Below, one piece after another: positions 1 to 10,931 of a DNA stretch of 64,000 bases. The DNA is from Sedimenticola selenatireducens. GTDB taxonomy: Bacteria > Pseudomonadota > Gammaproteobacteria > Chromatiales > Chromatiaceae. Below the pieces are notes generated by a model. That model saw only the letters and a list, made by a program, of their open reading frames with translations. It made no database searches and had not been told where the DNA came from. How positions within the stretch are numbered: the first letter of the stretch is position 1; each line of letters begins with the position of its first letter. The position numbers were made by a program, and so were the translations under genes. The DNA is taken from positions 1-64,000 of the forward strand of contig NZ_VMNH01000001.1 of the NCBI RefSeq assembly GCF_007625115.1. Reading direction: 5' to 3'.

Positions 1-920
1 CCTACCAGTGAACAGAAGCGATTTTCAAACGAGCGAGTCATATCCAGCCAAGCCTTGGGTTCAAGGTTTAACCGATCCAGTATGGGAGGCAGGGATGAAG
101 GAATAGCGCCGCGTTTATCGTCTCGAATAATACGGCCCGTCCAATCAACCAGTTCAAGATAATCTTCAAGTCGAAAGGGCAGGCCCTTGGGCATGGGCTC
201 ACGGGGATAACCGACAAAAAGTTGAAGCGCTGCCGGTTGGGTCGATCGAATATTCTTTTGTGCTGCGGTCTTATTGCTGGCAGATCGAATACGGCGTTGG
301 ATGGAGGTGTATTCTGATGATTCGGGTGTCTCTGCCATACCGGCTCGAATAGGATTCAAGTCCACATAGGCCATGCAGGCGGCCAGGGCCGCTTCATCCA
401 GTAAGGCCTGGCACTTGAAACGACCTTCCCAGAATCGCCCGGTACAGCCGTCTTCTTCGTTGGCCTTACGGGCGATGGTCTCATTAAGACAACGCATAAA
501 CCAACTGACCGATTGAAGGCGTTCACGCCAGCACGCGACGAGTTCATGTATTAGAAATAATTCAGACTTACTCAGTGGGTCATCGTTCAAAAAGCGCTGA
601 CTTAACAGTGTGCCGTTGAATAGTGCATGCCAGTGCTCAATGACATCCCGCTGTGACCAGTTGGCCGCTCGATCCGTGTCGATATGTAGGACCACATGGG
701 TGTGATTATGCATTACCGCATAGGCGCAGATATCAATGGCAAAAGCGCGAGGAAGCGTTAATAACCGCTCTTCAATCCAGCCTCGGCGGTGTTCGAAGGA
801 ACGACCAGTCAGTTGATCTATTCCACAGAGAAATGCGCGTCGAACACAGCGTGAGACACAGTGATAATAGGGTGTAGAATCAAGACTGACGAGGGCTTTT
901 CTGGGTTTGGGCATGCTCAT
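1..920 (-). CDS. REP-associated (IS200-like, Y1) tyrosine transposase, 3' end outside window
   Basis: The reading frame opens at ATG 920 and stays open to the window edge (306 codons seen), so the C-terminus is missing. The N-terminus reads MSMPKPRKALVSLDSTPYYH and is followed by CVSRCVRRAFLCG, typical of the Y1_Tnp domain. The metal-binding HUH motif lies in AVMHNHTHVVLHID, about residues 66-80. Further on, WEGRFK, LAACMAYVDLNPIRAGM and a following Tyr match the RAYT branch of the family. RAYTs are single-copy domesticated transposases that nick single-stranded DNA at REP-like hairpins. The 32-bp tandem repeat just upstream of the start is a plausible associated element. Family assignment is firm; activity cannot be judged. 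Confidence 0.85.
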   Translation of the reverse strand, partial: MSMPKPRKALVSLDSTPYYHCVSRCVRRAFLCGIDQLTGRSFEHRRGWIEERLLTLPRAFAIDICAYAVMHNHTHVVLHIDTDRAANWSQRDVIEHWHALFNGTLLSQRFLNDDPLSKSELFLIHELVACWRERLQSVSWFMRCLNETIARKANEEDGCTGRFWEGRFKCQALLDEAALAACMAYVDLNPIRAGMAETPESSEYTSIQRRIRSASNKTAAQKNIRSTQPAALQLFVGYPREPMPKGLPFRLEDYLELVDWTGRIIRDDKRGAIPSSLPPILDRLNLEPKAWLDMTRSFENRFCSLV

Positions 921-975
921 TCCTTGAGTTATAGGTTCCCTGTATGTTCTCTATTATGGCATGTCAAATCGTTTA

Positions 976-1096
976 GTCAATAGGTGGGTGTCCGGCTTTG
1001 AGATAGAGATAGGTGTCCAGGTTTGAGGATTGGTCAATAGGTGGGTGTCCAGGTTTGAGGATTGGTCAATAGGTGGGTGTCCAGGTTTGAGGATTG
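976..1096. repeat. 32-bp tandem repeat next to the RAYT gene
   Basis: A 32-bp unit beginning GGTCAATAGGTGGGTGTCC and ending AGGTTTGAGGATT is repeated perfectly at 1032-1063 and 1064-1095. A third copy lacking its start lies at about 1011-1031, and a degenerate copy at 976-1010 has CCGGCTTTG in place of CCAGGTTTG. The array sits 55 bp upstream of the transposase start and ends just before a membrane-protein gene. Proximity suggests these are target or scar sequences of the RAYT; that link is inferred. Confidence 0.8.
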
Positions 1097-1144
1097 ATAC
1101 ACTGCTGTTTCTTTTCTTTTGGCAGTAGCGGAGTGACGATAATA

Positions 1145-1540
1145 ATGAATTGGCCTAGAGCATTAGCAACGTGGTTACTGATCGTGATCGCCGAATCAAT
1201 CAACGGGACTGTACGTCAACTATTTATTGCTCCGACTCTTGGTGATCTGCCGGCACGTCAAGTTGGCCTGCTTATCGGATCAGCCATCATCTTCGCTATC
1301 TCAATGGCATGTATTCGATGGATTGGTGCCCGATCATTTGCTGAACAGTTTAGTGTCGGTCTTCTCTGGGTAGTGCTGATAGTTATCTTTGAGTTCAGCC
1401 TGGGCGCGGCACTTGGCAATTCGTGGGAAAGCATGCTTTCAGACTATAATATAGCGGAGGGTGGGTACATGCCGTTTGGCCTGCTATTTTTACTGTTTGC
1501 TCCAGCCTTAGCGGCTAAGGCACGTGGATTGGGACAGTAA
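1145..1540 (+). CDS. small integral membrane protein, function unknown
   Basis: I prefer ATG 1145 (MNWPRALATWLLIV) over the in-frame ATG at 1094, because the upstream one lies inside the 32-bp repeat array and CGGAG lies about 10 bases before 1145. The product is about 131 residues with four hydrophobic segments: roughly residues 5-22, 42-60, 70-90 and 112-125. No catalytic motif is visible. Function is not recognised. Two inverted repeats follow the stop codon, one starting 4 bases after it. Its position between a transposase repeat and an unknown gene marks an accessory region. Confidence 0.55.
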   Translation: MNWPRALATWLLIVIAESINGTVRQLFIAPTLGDLPARQVGLLIGSAIIFAISMACIRWIGARSFAEQFSVGLLWVVLIVIFEFSLGAALGNSWESMLSDYNIAEGGYMPFGLLFLLFAPALAAKARGLGQ

Positions 1541-1543
1541 GCC

Positions 1544-1561
1544 ACTGATTCACGAATCAGT
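1544..1561. other. inverted repeat after the membrane-protein gene
   Basis: ACTGATTC and GAATCAGT are separated by two bases and start four bases after the stop codon of the upstream gene. No T-run follows, so it is not a classical intrinsic terminator. It may protect the 3' end or assist Rho-independent pausing. Confidence 0.5.
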
Positions 1562-1624
1562 GTGGGCGTGTTGTAGAGATAAAAATCCGAGTATGGATTG
1601 GGATCTGCCAAGATTAAGTGCATA

Positions 1625-1649
1625 GAGGTGTTAGGAACCCTAACACCTC
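1625..1649. other. perfect 11-bp stem-loop between convergent genes
   Basis: GAGGTGTTAGG and CCTAACACCTC flank a 3-base loop (AAC). It lies between convergent genes ending at 1540 and 1672. It has no U-tract in either direction, so termination activity is uncertain. Confidence 0.6.
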
Positions 1650-1671
1650 CACTCTGAATCAAGTTCGATTG

Positions 1672-2070
1672 TTAGCGACTGATGCCAAAGGGTATGGCGA
1701 TCATGACATAGTCCCGGTTGCCGTACTGGAAGCTCTTCCAGGGTTCATCGTCACGTAGGGCCGCTTTTAGCAGCGAAATGGCCTTATGGTGTTTGGGGTC
1801 AGCGACCTCACCCAACTCATCCACAAGGTAGGCCTCAAAATGCATGGGACAGCTATTGATATAGAGCGTGGCCAGAAGCTGACTGGGTGTGCCGGTTTCA
1901 TCACCCTCTAGGAAATCCACGGGTTCCCAGCAACCATCTGGAATCTGGACAACGGTTATTTCTGATTCGGTCACAGCATCATTATGAGCAATGGGTAGCT
2001 GTGATACGTGTGGTACGGACGCGCCAACAACTGAAAAATTCATGTGTGCAGACATATATCGATGCTCCAT
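1672..2070 (-). CDS. uncharacterised 132-residue protein
   Basis: The frame runs from ATG 2070 to 1672. In-frame ATGs at residues 6 and 10 are possible alternative starts, and no strong Shine-Dalgarno picks between them. The protein is acidic and soluble-looking, with no signal peptide or membrane helix. Two cysteines (in DGCWEP and NSCPMHF) are the only reactive residues that stand out. I do not recognise a family. It is transcribed towards the upstream membrane-protein gene and away from the Crp/Fnr gene, with a 187-base AT-rich gap upstream. Confidence 0.5.
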   Translation of the reverse strand: MEHRYMSAHMNFSVVGASVPHVSQLPIAHNDAVTESEITVVQIPDGCWEPVDFLEGDETGTPSQLLATLYINSCPMHFEAYLVDELGEVADPKHHKAISLLKAALRDDEPWKSFQYGNRDYVMIAIPFGISR

Positions 2071-2257
2071 GGTATTTATCCGGTAATTCGGTCTCTTTTA
2101 AAATTCCTGCAACAACCCGACAAACTAAGGATAGACATTATTTAACTTTTTGTTTTTATTATATTTTAATTCTTATTACAACAACATCAGCATACGTACT
2201 TCGATCCCTAATGTTCTGCTATCATAGCAACTCATTTCTCTATTCTCTGTCATTCAG

Positions 2258-2950
2258 ATGACAATTGGAGCTATGGAATCACTCGAAAACTTTTTGGCTG
2301 AAAGCCCCTGGATGACAAACCTGACGCAGGAGCAGCAAGCGCTGGTCAGGAACACCCTGTTTGAGAAGCATTTTCAGGCGGGCGATATTATCTGTCGCAA
2401 GGGTTCTCCCGCGGTTGAATGGGTGGGCATTATCGAGGGCCTGGCAAAAATATCCTGTGAATCGCACACCGGCAAGCAGATCTCTTTTATCACCGGAATT
2501 CCATCGGGCAGTTGGATTGGTGAAGGATCGCTGCTGAAGGATGAACACCGTCGTTATGACATTGTTGCGCTGCGGGATTGCCGTATTGCCTTTATGCCGA
2601 AACAGACCTTCTTTACACTGCTTGAGGAGAGCATCAGCTTCAATCGCTTTTTACTGATTCACTTTAATGAACGGCTGGGTCAGTTTATTGGTTATATGGA
2701 GTACGATCGATTTCTATCCCCCGAGGCGCGCGTAGCCCGCTCACTGGCTTCCATGTTTAATCATGATCTCTATCCGGGCATGCACTATAAGCTGGAGATA
2801 TCGCAGGAAGAGCTGGGTAATCTTTCTGGTATCTCCCGTCAACGGGTGAACCAGGCGTTACATGTCTTACAGACCGCCGGCATTGTGGATGTTAAGTATG
2901 GTGCGATTACTATTCTGGATGTAGAAGCTCTGAAATCATTTGAAGCTTGA
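2258..2950 (+). CDS. Crp/Fnr-family transcriptional regulator
   Basis: The protein has an N-terminal cyclic-nucleotide-binding-like beta-roll (about residues 20-135: DIICRKGSPAVEWVGIIEGLAKI, GSWIGEGSLL), a long helix, and a C-terminal winged helix (SQEELGNLSGISRQRVNQAL, about residues 180-215). It lacks the N-terminal cysteines of Fnr and a clear cAMP pocket, so the signal is unknown. The start is ambiguous: ATG 2258 lacks a Shine-Dalgarno, while ATG 2273 (MESLENFLAES) has GGAG only two bases upstream. It converges with fadH, whose stop is 11 bases away, so the regulatory target is not evident. Confidence 0.88.
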   Translation: MTIGAMESLENFLAESPWMTNLTQEQQALVRNTLFEKHFQAGDIICRKGSPAVEWVGIIEGLAKISCESHTGKQISFITGIPSGSWIGEGSLLKDEHRRYDIVALRDCRIAFMPKQTFFTLLEESISFNRFLLIHFNERLGQFIGYMEYDRFLSPEARVARSLASMFNHDLYPGMHYKLEISQEELGNLSGISRQRVNQALHVLQTAGIVDVKYGAITILDVEALKSFEA

Positions 2951-2961
2951 TCCTCCATCGC

Positions 2962-5043
<2,082 letters not shown>

Positions 5044-5054
5044 CTATGGGCGTT

Positions 5055-5098
5055 TATGCAATTGTCACTTATGACATATTATTGGCCATTTATGACAA
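5055..5098. promoter_or_regulatory. candidate AraC-type operator between fadH and its divergent regulator
   Basis: TTATGACA occurs at 5070-5077 and again at 5091-5098, exactly 21 bp apart (two helical turns), on the same strand. A related TTATGCAA lies at 5055-5062. Directly repeated half-sites spaced two turns apart are typical of AraC-family dimers. The gap is only 121 bp, so binding could affect both fadH and the regulator. Confidence 0.5.
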
Positions 5099-5113
5099 TT
5101 TGATCGATTGCCC

Positions 5114-6130
5114 ATGAAAAATATCACTGTTTTATGCTTCGATTATGCCTTCTCATCCGTCATTACTGGATTCCTGGATCTTTTCAGTCTGGCCGGCGTA
5201 ACCTGGAACAGGATTCATAACACCCCTTCCCAACGGCTGTTTGATATCAAGCTGGCATCACAGGATGGCGAACCCGTTCGTTGTCTGAATAATCTGTTGA
5301 TTCAACCGGACTGTGCTATTTCCGATATCAGGCAGACCGATATCATTTTTATTCCACCCATCGGGGGTAATATCGAGCGGACCATTGCTCAGCAGGTGAA
5401 AACTGTTCAGTGGTTGCAAGAAAAACATGAAGCGGGCAGTCAAATTGCCAGCAGTTGTACCGGCACATTCCTGCTGGCTGAGACCGGACTTCTTGAGGGG
5501 AAACAGGCCACTACTCACTGGGGTTACATTGATCAATTTTCTGAGCGTTATCCAACCATTCAGCTTAAGCCAGAGCAGTTAATCACCAATGAGCTAAGCC
5601 TCTTATGTGCGGGGGGTGGCAGTGCCTGGCTGGACCTGTCTCTGTTATTGATAGAACAGCATTACGGACATGATATTGCCGTTCAGACAGCTAAGACGTT
5701 AGTCATCGAACGAAAGCAGCATTCTCAAACACCCTACTTCACCAATCATGGACAGAAGTATCACAAGGATGCTGAGATACTGGACATCCAACAATGGCTT
5801 GAGGAGCATTTCGCCGATAAGATCAATATCGAACAGTTGGGAAGCCGCTATGGAATGAGTTCTCGCACTTTTAAACGGCGATTCAAACTGGCGACCGGTG
5901 ATACTCCGCTCTCCTATCTTCAGTCGCTTCGAATAGAAATTGCAAAAAAGATGCTTGAGTCTGGCCGCTTACCCGTGGAGCTTATAACACAACAAGTGGG
6001 TTATTCAGACAGCAGTTCGTTTATGAAATTGTTTAAACGAAAAACGGGCATCTCGCCACAAGCCTATCGACAGGCGTTCTCCCATACAGGGCAAGGGATA
6101 AAATCACTAGAGCGTAGGAGTACAGAATAA
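5114..6130 (+). CDS. GlxA-family AraC-type transcriptional regulator
   Basis: The N-terminal half (residues 1-185) is a DJ-1/PfpI-like, GATase1-type domain with ASSCTGTFLLAETGLL at the usual nucleophile-elbow position. The C-terminal 110 residues carry two AraC helix-turn-helices (IEQLGSRYGMSSRTFKRRFK and ITQQVGYSDSSSFMKLFKR). I start at ATG 5114 (MKNITVLCF) rather than the in-frame TTG at 5108. Neither has a good Shine-Dalgarno. Divergence from fadH suggests it regulates fatty-acid or dienoyl-CoA metabolism, but the ligand is unknown. Confidence 0.88.
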   Translation: MKNITVLCFDYAFSSVITGFLDLFSLAGVTWNRIHNTPSQRLFDIKLASQDGEPVRCLNNLLIQPDCAISDIRQTDIIFIPPIGGNIERTIAQQVKTVQWLQEKHEAGSQIASSCTGTFLLAETGLLEGKQATTHWGYIDQFSERYPTIQLKPEQLITNELSLLCAGGGSAWLDLSLLLIEQHYGHDIAVQTAKTLVIERKQHSQTPYFTNHGQKYHKDAEILDIQQWLEEHFADKINIEQLGSRYGMSSRTFKRRFKLATGDTPLSYLQSLRIEIAKKMLESGRLPVELITQQVGYSDSSSFMKLFKRKTGISPQAYRQAFSHTGQGIKSLERRSTE

Positions 6131-6162
6131 ATTTACCGGATAGCAAAGCGACAGGGCTCTGA

Positions 6163-8424
6163 CTAGGTTCGCAGCATGCTATAGATCTTCTTCAGCGTCT
6201 GATCGACAAATGGGAAACGATTAGGATCGACAATACGAGCCGTGTTATTGCTGAGCCTGGTAACCAGTACTTCAGTTGGTAAAATAAACGCCTTGTTTCC
6301 GAAGCGATCAATGAACATGTGATTATTGGTTACAGGGCTATACCAGGACAACTTAACCCGCTGGAGTTTTCCGTCCGGTTCATCAAATTCGAACCAGCTT
6401 CCGATCTTGGTCTGCTGTACTGTTTCCAGCACGGCTTTTTGTTTTGCTGATGGCGCACGGGTCTTTTTCTTTTTAGTTGCTGGCTTCTTAACAACCGGTC
6501 CGGTGGGCGGCACAGCCTTCTCTGGGTGAACGTTGGCAACTTCCTTGATGTCGCTGGTCAACCACTCATCAAACAGCACCTTGAGCTGTGTATACTCCGA
6601 TGGCTCTCCCCCAGAACCAATGAACTCCACGCCCTCTTCGATATGCCTCTTCAAGCTTGGCAGCGTATGTTTTAGCCATTGACGCGTCTCCAGGTCAGTG
6701 AGCGCATTATTAGCCTTGATAATACTGTTGATGACCATCATGACTGATCGCCACTCTTTGCCCCCCTTGATCTCGGGGTTTCGCAAAAGTAGCAGGGTCA
6801 TGTAGTTTTTCCATAAGGAAAAGAGGAAACGATTCAGTACCGGGTGAAACTCAATTTCAGCACACTGCTCAGACAATACTTCGTTTGCATGTACACGCGA
6901 AAACTCTAGTCTATCCCTTCCACGAGTTGCCTCTTTTGTTCTTTCCTCCAGAAGCTTTGTTTTGTGCTCCAATGCCCGTAAATCATCCAGGAACTCTGCA
7001 TAGTGATGTTCGAAAATTGAGAAATCGCCTTTAAATTCAGACATGAGTGCCTGAATCAGTTTGTGCATACTATTGTATATCCCGGCATTGAGATTATTCT
7101 CGTCAACCCATCTTCGACCTGCGTTAACGAGCAGATTAAGTAGTTTTCGGGCAATGTGATCTGCATCTGTAAGGAAGGTTTGATCAATAACGGCCAGCTT
7201 TAGATAAGGCGTGTGGAGATGACAGATCAGCGCTTTAGTCAAGCTTGCCAGATCATCGTCATCCAGAATATGTTCAAAGAGCATGCCCACCAGTTCAATG
7301 GTATCCAGATCAGCCGTCGGGATGGTGTTGGTATCCAGCTTCTGATAGATATCTTCGCGTTCACTGGTGATTCGATTTTGTAATGAAGTAATGACTGCTG
7401 TCTTTCTTTCTTCAGGCTGTAGATAACTAAATGCATCAGCACTGACAATCTGAAGATCAATATTCTTAGGCGTTTCAACTTCATGCAAAGCAGAGACCAG
7501 TTCTGGCTTGCTTCTCAGCTGTTCCAAATTACCGTCAGGGAGATACTCTGGGTGATTCTTAAATCGAGGATCACTGCGTCTTCTTTCGGTTAAGAGCGTC
7601 AATATGGAACGAAAAACCTCTTCGCCTAACTCAAAATCTTCATTTTTTAAGGGTTCGGTCCGGCACGTTTTAGATTCATTCGGCACTTTCTTTGCGATAG
7701 TATCCTCAGTATCAGGTAACGCTTTAGTTGGTTTGATCGAGTCTCTAGTATGTATATCAATAACAGGGGCTAAATGAGGATAGATCCCCGCTTCTGAAAG
7801 TAGCGAATTAGCCTGCTTATACAGTTGGCCAATATCCACCAGTACATTTTTCTCAAACAGCACATATAAAATGAGCAGCAACTTCTGTTCTAGCTCATAG
7901 TCTAGGGCAGCAATTTGAAATGTAGTAGCGATATGAGCAGGACAGGCGGGCACATCCTGCCCTGCTATTTTTTTTCCCTGCCGAAGTACAGAAAGGCGTT
8001 GAACTAATTGATAAAGATCTTGATGATTTCTATTTTTCGCCTTGGTTATCATTGCCTGTATGGCGATGTGAAGCTCCAGATCACTATCTTTAACAAGACT
8101 TATTTGTTTTTCATCGTCAGTCTCAATAATAGGCTTTGGATATACTATTGAGCCTCCGTTCAGGAATTGATTGAAACCTGCCTTAATGCTCTTGAAAAAG
8201 GTCTGCGTAACTGAGTCTCTTTTCCCTTCAATTTGGCCAATCGCATCAAAGAATACTGTTTGCGCATTATCCGCTTCAGCTTTACTGGCAAAGTCGATCA
8301 TAACCGGCTCTACTTTCGTAAACATTTCAGCCAGTCTTTCTTCTAGATAGCTATTTGCAATCTTCTCATAGGAAGAGACCAGTGGACGGTATCGATGAAT
8401 AACGGATAGTTCTCTATCGGCCAT
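6163..8424 (-). CDS. DUF1631 family protein
   Basis: The 753-residue length, the N-terminal segment around KAEADNAQTVFFDAIGQIEGKR, and the C-terminal segment GSWFEFDEPDGKLQRVKLSW followed by YSPVTNNHMFIDRFGNKAF all match DUF1631. The C-terminal piece (about residues 670-740) is a small beta domain that looks PilZ-like. The body is helical, with a basic Lys-rich linker at about 640-665. No membrane helix or signal peptide is seen. It lies 53 bases downstream of the ATPase-OmpA gene on the same strand, so the two are probably co-transcribed. The biochemical role of the family is not established. Confidence 0.8.
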   Translation of the reverse strand: MADRELSVIHRYRPLVSSYEKIANSYLEERLAEMFTKVEPVMIDFASKAEADNAQTVFFDAIGQIEGKRDSVTQTFFKSIKAGFNQFLNGGSIVYPKPIIETDDEKQISLVKDSDLELHIAIQAMITKAKNRNHQDLYQLVQRLSVLRQGKKIAGQDVPACPAHIATTFQIAALDYELEQKLLLILYVLFEKNVLVDIGQLYKQANSLLSEAGIYPHLAPVIDIHTRDSIKPTKALPDTEDTIAKKVPNESKTCRTEPLKNEDFELGEEVFRSILTLLTERRRSDPRFKNHPEYLPDGNLEQLRSKPELVSALHEVETPKNIDLQIVSADAFSYLQPEERKTAVITSLQNRITSEREDIYQKLDTNTIPTADLDTIELVGMLFEHILDDDDLASLTKALICHLHTPYLKLAVIDQTFLTDADHIARKLLNLLVNAGRRWVDENNLNAGIYNSMHKLIQALMSEFKGDFSIFEHHYAEFLDDLRALEHKTKLLEERTKEATRGRDRLEFSRVHANEVLSEQCAEIEFHPVLNRFLFSLWKNYMTLLLLRNPEIKGGKEWRSVMMVINSIIKANNALTDLETRQWLKHTLPSLKRHIEEGVEFIGSGGEPSEYTQLKVLFDEWLTSDIKEVANVHPEKAVPPTGPVVKKPATKKKKTRAPSAKQKAVLETVQQTKIGSWFEFDEPDGKLQRVKLSWYSPVTNNHMFIDRFGNKAFILPTEVLVTRLSNNTARIVDPNRFPFVDQTLKKIYSMLRT

Positions 8425-8477
8425 GTTCAGTCACATCCGAGAAAACGGATCGATTGTATAAAATTGACTGACTATCA

Positions 8478-10931
8478 TTAGTTGGATGGATTAAAAACAA
8501 TTTCAACTAACCGCTGCATTTTTTTAGCATCATTTTTATTGCCACTGGAAACATCTGGCGCCGGATGGACACCCCGTCCGACCACGACCAAGCGTTGACG
8601 CTGAATACTATTCGTCTCAAGATAAGCGGCAACAGCATTTGCCCTCATTTCTGAGAGCATACGATTGTAATTTGTATCACCGCTACTATCTGCATAACCC
8701 GTTATATAGGCTTTTTCATTGTCATTCTGCTTCAAAAAACCAACAACATTGTTTAGAACGTCATAGTATGCCTGATCAACGCTTGTACTATCACTCTTGA
8801 AAAATACCTGTGTTATCGGCTTTTCAACATTCAGACGATCCTTTTTTTTTACCTGCTGTTCCGATAATTTTCGAAGAAGACTACTTTCATCTTCCTTAGC
8901 AACCACTTTAACGTCAGTGTCAGGTGCAGGATGAGTCATGCTAACAGCAGCGATTCGATTCTCTGCATTCACACTAACGTTTGATTGGGTGGTCAAATCT
9001 TTTTCATTAATCACTTCATTTATAACGGGCTGATTTGAAAGTGCCTTCTCTTCTGTAGCCATGGGAATAGGCAGAGTATCTTCTATTTTTTGACCAGATA
9101 AGTTTATTATCTTTTTGGCGATAGGCTTTGCATCAGGCGTTATCGTACCGGCGGTGGGTAGTTGAAAGTTATCCGCAATTACCCTAGGGGCGGTTGTATG
9201 AACATCATTCTGAGAAAGTTCTGACGTAGCCTTCACAGTCGTGGCTGCCTGGTCATCATGCACCTTCTTTTCGGTGAGCGCTGCTTGACTTGTAATACCG
9301 GGTGTTTCTTGTATTGACACATTACTGACGAGCGTATCCTCTTTGTCATCAACATGAGGGGTGGCATTTAGCGACTCCTCTTTTTTGATTACGCCACTAT
9401 CCATCACGGGTGAATCAATTGAACTACCAGACAACCGGTCGCGTACCCGTTGAATGTAATGGCCCAACTTATCTTCAATATAAGTGATCTCACTGGACAA
9501 TACTTGTGGGCGAACCACATAGACTGCAGAAATCAACACCCCCAAAAAAAGAATTAAAAGCAAGAGAGTGGAGAATACACCGCGCTTTTTTTGTGCGGCA
9601 ACGGCTGTCCGTCGATTAACCTGATATTCATTGTAGTAATGGGTAGCCGTATTTGCCTGCTCTTTTTTGCGTTGTGCATTGGCAAAACGATCGCCGTATC
9701 CATACTCGCTTTTTTTCGTTGCTTGGGTTGGCCTGATCGGTATCGGTTCTGATGGCGCCTCGAGTCCACCCCCAAGTGAGAAATAGTTCTCCTGAATAGC
9801 ATCCTCTGTCTTTGATTTTGCTCGCTTGTCAGCACTATCCCTTTCACTGTTTACCTGTCTATTAATTGCCTGATCAATCTTGGATTCCAACGATGCGACC
9901 GGCGCATCGTTCATAGGTGATTGTGCGACATCTTCAATTTTCAGGGCCTGAGCAGCTTCCATAACCTCTTCAGGGTTACTGCTCAATGGCGTGTTATGGG
10001 TTTCTGGTTGTTTAGGCTGTATCGACTCTTCCACAACGCCTGCTTCAACGACAGCGGTCTCTTCCATGTCCTCTTCTTCGAACAGTGGGGGCAATTCCGC
10101 CTTAAACCCGATTGGCGTGAGCTGTTCATGCTGGAGTTCCTGTACGACCGTTCTGACATCAGCCGCACGAATGCGATGCTTCTCTTCTACACTGCCATGT
10201 AATAAAAAACGGCTACAGACCAAGTTGATCCGCCGGGGAATACCTTGGCTAAACTGATAAACAACGTCATACACACCTTCATCAATAGTTGGATCGTCTT
10301 TCCACCCAACACGATCCAGTCGGTGCTTGATATAGGCCTTGGTGTCCTCTTCGTTCAGTGATTCCAGGTGACAAGCGGCTACCAGTCTTTGATGCACCTG
10401 TTCCATACTCGGCTTCTGCACCAGGTCGCGCAAATTCTCTTGTCCAACCAGAAAAATTTGCAGCAAAGGCTGATTATTTAATTGGAGATTGGTGAGTAGC
10501 CGAAGTTCTTCCAGGGCTGAAGCCGACAAATCCTGCGCTTCATCGATGATCAACAGCGCCCTTGTTCCCTCTTCGTGAAAACGTCGCAACCTTACTGATA
10601 AACCTTGCAAAACTACAGCCTTATTAGGGGCATCAATATCCAAACCAAAGTTACAGGACACCAATAGAAGCAGATCGTCTGCTTCAAGCTGAGTACTGAC
10701 AATCGTTGCAACCACAATCTTGGAAGATGAAAGGCCTTCAACCAGATCATTCACCAGTGTTGTTTTACCGGTCCCCGGTTTTCCTGTCACCATGACAAAA
10801 CCTTCCGCACGGTGAATAGCATACTGCATATAAGCTTTGGCTTTTGCGTAGCTTTTATGACTGAAACAAAAACGATGATCAGGACTTAACCGGAACGGTT
10901 CAGCCTTGAAGTGGTAAAATGAATCATACAT
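8478..10931 (-). CDS. ExeA-like AAA+ ATPase fused to a periplasmic OmpA domain
   Basis: Residues 1-270 are an ExeA/GspA-type ATPase of the kind found at PEP-CTERM/XrtA loci. It starts MYDSFYHFKAEPFRLSPD and has Walker A GKPGTGKT, Walker B LLIIDEAQDL and GIPRRINLVCSR. A low-complexity linker (about 270-445) leads to one hydrophobic helix, GVFSTLLLLILFLGVLISAV (about 451-472). A Ser/Thr-rich stretch follows, then an OmpA-like domain (about 700-817) with ITGYADSSGDTNYNR and LSEMRANAVAAYLET, which retains the Asp and Arg used to bind peptidoglycan. I infer a cytoplasmic ATPase tethered to the cell wall. ExeA uses a different C-terminal peptidoglycan-binding domain. It is divergent from a paralogous short ATPase at 11442. 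Confidence 0.88.
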   Translation of the reverse strand: MYDSFYHFKAEPFRLSPDHRFCFSHKSYAKAKAYMQYAIHRAEGFVMVTGKPGTGKTTLVNDLVEGLSSSKIVVATIVSTQLEADDLLLLVSCNFGLDIDAPNKAVVLQGLSVRLRRFHEEGTRALLIIDEAQDLSASALEELRLLTNLQLNNQPLLQIFLVGQENLRDLVQKPSMEQVHQRLVAACHLESLNEEDTKAYIKHRLDRVGWKDDPTIDEGVYDVVYQFSQGIPRRINLVCSRFLLHGSVEEKHRIRAADVRTVVQELQHEQLTPIGFKAELPPLFEEEDMEETAVVEAGVVEESIQPKQPETHNTPLSSNPEEVMEAAQALKIEDVAQSPMNDAPVASLESKIDQAINRQVNSERDSADKRAKSKTEDAIQENYFSLGGGLEAPSEPIPIRPTQATKKSEYGYGDRFANAQRKKEQANTATHYYNEYQVNRRTAVAAQKKRGVFSTLLLLILFLGVLISAVYVVRPQVLSSEITYIEDKLGHYIQRVRDRLSGSSIDSPVMDSGVIKKEESLNATPHVDDKEDTLVSNVSIQETPGITSQAALTEKKVHDDQAATTVKATSELSQNDVHTTAPRVIADNFQLPTAGTITPDAKPIAKKIINLSGQKIEDTLPIPMATEEKALSNQPVINEVINEKDLTTQSNVSVNAENRIAAVSMTHPAPDTDVKVVAKEDESSLLRKLSEQQVKKKDRLNVEKPITQVFFKSDSTSVDQAYYDVLNNVVGFLKQNDNEKAYITGYADSSGDTNYNRMLSEMRANAVAAYLETNSIQRQRLVVVGRGVHPAPDVSSGNKNDAKKMQRLVEIVFNPSN

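Noticed and set aside
1444-1662. 72-codon minus-strand frame
   Set aside because: It is largely antisense to the membrane-protein gene and runs through two inverted repeats.
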